Origin: Streptomyces triculaminicus
GTDB taxonomy: Bacteria; Actinomycetota; Actinomycetes; Streptomycetales; Streptomycetaceae
Assembly (NCBI RefSeq): GCF_017349075.1
Contig: NZ_JAFMOF010000002.1
Location: forward strand, 992,001 to 1,056,000
Reading direction: 5' to 3'
DNA: 64,000 nt
In this document: positions 61,816 through 64,000 of the stretch, piece by piece
Numbering within the stretch: position 1 is the stretch's first letter
Layout of the letters: every line of letters begins with the position of its first letter
Translations under genes and position numbers: made by a program
The notes under the pieces: model-generated
Database searches by the model: none
What the model was told of the DNA's origin: nothing
The model's input: only the letters and a program-made list of their open reading frames with translations

Positions 61816-63231
61816 TCAGTGGTGGAACGCCGTCGCCTGCCACTCCGGCCGGTCCAGCGGGCCTGACTGCTGCCGCAACTCGGGCAGCAGGGCCGTGAGA
61901 TCGGCCAGCAGCAGGTCCGCGAGGTCGAGGGAGAAGCCGTTGCGGCAGACGATCCGCAGGACCGACAGGTCCTCCCGGTTCGGCGGGAAGGTGTAGGCGG
62001 GCACCAGCCAGCCGCGCTCGCGCAGCCGGCGCGAGACGTCGAAGACGTCGAAGCTCGTCACGCCCTCGGCCGTGGTGAAGGCGAACACCGGCAGCTGGTC
62101 GCCCTGCGTCAGCAGCCGGAAGTCGCCCAGGGCGCCGATGCGTTCGGAGAGGTGAAGGGCCACGTCGCGGGTGGTGCGCTGCACGGCCTTGAAGCCCTCG
62201 CGGCCCAGGCGCAGGAAGGTGTAGTACTGCGCCGCCACCTGGGCGCCGGGGCGCGAGAAGTTCAGGGCGAACGTCGGCATGTCGCCGCCCAGGTAGTTGA
62301 CGCGGAAGACCAGCTCCTCCGGCAGCGCCGCCCGGTCCCGCCACAGCGCCCAGCCCACACCGGGGTAGACCAGGCCGTACTTGTGCCCGGAGGTGTTGAT
62401 GGAGGCCACGCGCGGCAGCCGGAAGTCCCACACCAGGTCCTCGTCGAGGAACGGCGCGACCATCGCGCCGGAGGCGCCGTCCACATGGACCGGGACGTCC
62501 AGGCCGGTGCGCTCCTGAAGGGCGTCCAGGGCCGCGCAGACCTCGGCGACCGGCTCGTAGGACCCGTCGAAGGTGGAGCCGAGGACGGTGACGACGCCGA
62601 TGGTGTTCTCGTCGCACAGGCCGGCGGCGGCCTCCGGGTCGAGGTGGAAGCGGTCGCCCTCCAGGGGGACCTGGCGCGCCTCGACCTCCCAGAAGTTGCA
62701 GAACTTCTCCCAGCAGACCTGGACGTTCGCGCCCATCACCAGGTTGGGCCGGACGCCGGCTGCGGGGTGGCGATCGGCGTTGGCGAGCGCCCAGCGGCGC
62801 TTGAGGGCCATGCCCGCCAGCATGCAGGCCTCGCTCGAGCCGGTGGTCGAACAGCCGACGGCGGCGGCCGGGTCGGGGGCGTGCCACAGGTCGGCGAGCA
62901 TCGCCACGCAGCGCTGTTCCAGCTCGGCGGTGCGCGGGTACTCGTCCTTGTCGATCATGTTCTTGTCGGCGCACTCGGCCAGCAGCACCGCCGCCTGCGG
63001 TTCCATCCAGGTGGTGACGAACGTGGCGAGATTGAGCCGGGCGTTGCCGTCGAGCATCAGCTCGTCGTGGACGAACTGATAGGCGGTGCGCGGCGGCATC
63101 GGCCCGTCGGGCAGGCAATGCCGCGGCGGCTCGGCCGTCATGGCCCCCAGCGGATCGGCCTCGCCGTAGAAGGGATTGAGCGCGTAGCCGCGCCGGCCGG
63201 CCCCGCCGCGCTCGCCCGGGTGCAGTGCCAT
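61816..63231 (-). CDS. gadB: Glutamate decarboxylase
   Basis: 471 residues from ATG 63231 with AGGAGG seven bases upstream. PLP enzyme converting glutamate to GABA and consuming a proton. Motifs: GCSTTGSSEACMLAGMALKRRW, VDGASGAMVAPFLDEDLVWD and the PLP lysine in SINTSGHKYGLVYPG; length matches GadB. No GABA antiporter gene adjoins. It converges with the universal stress gene. It likely serves acid tolerance or glutamate catabolism. Confidence 0.93.
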   Translation of the reverse strand: MALHPGERGGAGRRGYALNPFYGEADPLGAMTAEPPRHCLPDGPMPPRTAYQFVHDELMLDGNARLNLATFVTTWMEPQAAVLLAECADKNMIDKDEYPRTAELEQRCVAMLADLWHAPDPAAAVGCSTTGSSEACMLAGMALKRRWALANADRHPAAGVRPNLVMGANVQVCWEKFCNFWEVEARQVPLEGDRFHLDPEAAAGLCDENTIGVVTVLGSTFDGSYEPVAEVCAALDALQERTGLDVPVHVDGASGAMVAPFLDEDLVWDFRLPRVASINTSGHKYGLVYPGVGWALWRDRAALPEELVFRVNYLGGDMPTFALNFSRPGAQVAAQYYTFLRLGREGFKAVQRTTRDVALHLSERIGALGDFRLLTQGDQLPVFAFTTAEGVTSFDVFDVSRRLRERGWLVPAYTFPPNREDLSVLRIVCRNGFSLDLADLLLADLTALLPELRQQSGPLDRPEWQATAFHH

Positions 63232-63410
63232 CACGAACCTCCTCGGGAGGGTGTGCTCCTCCGCCGCGCGTACGCACCACTGTGACCCAGGCCGCCGGGG
63301 GCGCCTGGCCAACACGCCGGTGCCGGCGGGGTGGGGCCAGGCGGGGTGGGGACCGCCCCACCCCCTGCCGGGGAGCGCCGGATGGCGGTCGCGGCTGTCC
63401 GGCCGGAACC

Positions 63411-64000
63411 ATGAAGGGCATGGCACACAAGGCACCTCACCTCCGGCACCGACACCGCACCTCGTCGGCGCTGACCGCGCTCCTGCTGTGCGCGGGCATC
63501 TCCGCGGCCGCGCTCGCGCAACCGGCCGGCGCGCAACCGGCCGCCGCCTCCGGGGCCGACGCACGGCCGGCCGCGTCCGCGGCGGAGCGGGGCGCCACCG
63601 ATCCGCTGCCGGCCCTCACCCGCGCCGCGCACCCGCTGCGCACCACCGAACCGGGCGGCGACCTGCGGGACCTGCGGCCGCTGGGGCGCATGGTCGGCGA
63701 CGCCGGCGTGGTCGGCATGGGCGAGGCCACCCACAGCTCGCACGAGTTCTTCACCAACAAGCACCGCGTCCTGCGCTACCTCGTCGAGGAGAAGGGGTTC
63801 ACCGCCTTCGCCCTCGAGGCGCCCTGGAGCACCGGTCTGCGCATCGACGACTACGTCGTGCACGGCAAGGGGGATCCGAAGCAGATCATGAAGGAGGAGT
63901 TCCAGCGCGACTACAACTTCTGGAACACCCGGGAGTACCTGGACCTCATCCAGTGGATGCGCCAGTACAACATCCATCACGAGAAGAAGGTCCACTTCAT
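63411..64000 (+). CDS. Erythromycin-esterase-family secreted hydrolase, 5' part (runs off the right edge)
   Basis: From ATG 63411 (or 63420) the frame encodes a signal peptide (SSALTALLLCAGISAAALAQ) and a mature start rich in Ala, then the EreA/EreB signature VVGMGEATHSSHEFFTNKHR with the catalytic His/Glu, followed by GFTAFALEAPWSTGLRIDDY. About 196 residues are visible and no stop is reached. Relatives open macrolide lactones, but many secreted family members have unknown substrates, so resistance should not be assumed. Confidence 0.85.
   Translation, partial: MKGMAHKAPHLRHRHRTSSALTALLLCAGISAAALAQPAGAQPAAASGADARPAASAAERGATDPLPALTRAAHPLRTTEPGGDLRDLRPLGRMVGDAGVVGMGEATHSSHEFFTNKHRVLRYLVEEKGFTAFALEAPWSTGLRIDDYVVHGKGDPKQIMKEEFQRDYNFWNTREYLDLIQWMRQYNIHHEKKVHF

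Noticed and set aside
63411..64000. Macrolide resistance gene
   Set aside because: The erythromycin-esterase family is clear, but the protein is secreted and only the first part is visible, so resistance cannot be claimed.

Overview
The window is very GC-rich, uses GTG and TTG starts freely, has dense overlapping ATGA/GTGA gene junctions, and carries families typical of Streptomyces (streptophobe-type membrane protein, FHA-ABC exporter, DosS/DosR-like sensor and regulator, bes-type amino-acid halogenase). I read it as a chromosomal segment of a Streptomyces species. I see no tRNA, rRNA, CRISPR array or origin.

Layout. 0-8.4 kb: nitrogen assimilation, with the 5' end of a uroporphyrinogen-III synthase gene facing a nitrate reductase / FAD reductase / NirB / NirD / NarK operon; the nitrate reductase gene is frameshifted near 2278. 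8.5-12.3 kb: a secreted protein, an M4 metalloprotease and a gamma-glutamylcyclotransferase-like protein. 12.4-19.9 kb: an FHA-ABC transporter, a Ser/Thr kinase, a streptophobe-like membrane protein and two more membrane proteins. 19.9-25.6 kb: pqqC preceded by a tiny PqqA-like reading frame, an SDR, a DinB-like protein, and a TPP-enzyme/membrane protein/DJ-1 operon. 25.9-29.7 kb: an Mrp-type cation antiporter operon lacking a full A subunit and with a damaged F/G junction. 29.8-32.2 kb: an L,D-transpeptidase and a DosS-like sensor kinase.

32.2-48.5 kb is an accessory stretch rich in broken genes: a secreted-protein fragment cut by a Tn3-family remnant, a deleted MFS gene, a monooxygenase and a uricase that have both lost their 5' ends at one junction, an XRE-type pseudogene split by an intact IS5-family element, and an IS605-type element with an intact tnpB. 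Living genes in it include a TetR/amidohydrolase pair, a PLP desulfhydrase-like enzyme and a MarR/membrane-protein pair.

49.4-59.5 kb is the most interesting part. Five genes match the beta-ethynylserine (bes) pathway for terminal-alkyne amino acids: an ATP-grasp peptide ligase (besA), a PLP enzyme (besB), a diiron oxidase (besC), a radical lysine halogenase with the diagnostic HxG metal site (besD) and a 2-oxoglutarate hydroxylase (besE). They are flanked by an AlaX-like tRNA-editing protein and an EamA exporter (likely self-protection and export) and by a nitroreductase and an antiporter co-directional with besE. besD and the nitroreductase gene each contain a rare TTA codon, which points to bldA control.

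59.5-64 kb: a zinc alcohol dehydrogenase, a universal stress protein, a glutamate decarboxylase and the start of an erythromycin-esterase-family gene, a stress/acid/hypoxia-flavoured set that fits the DosS/DosR-like regulators.
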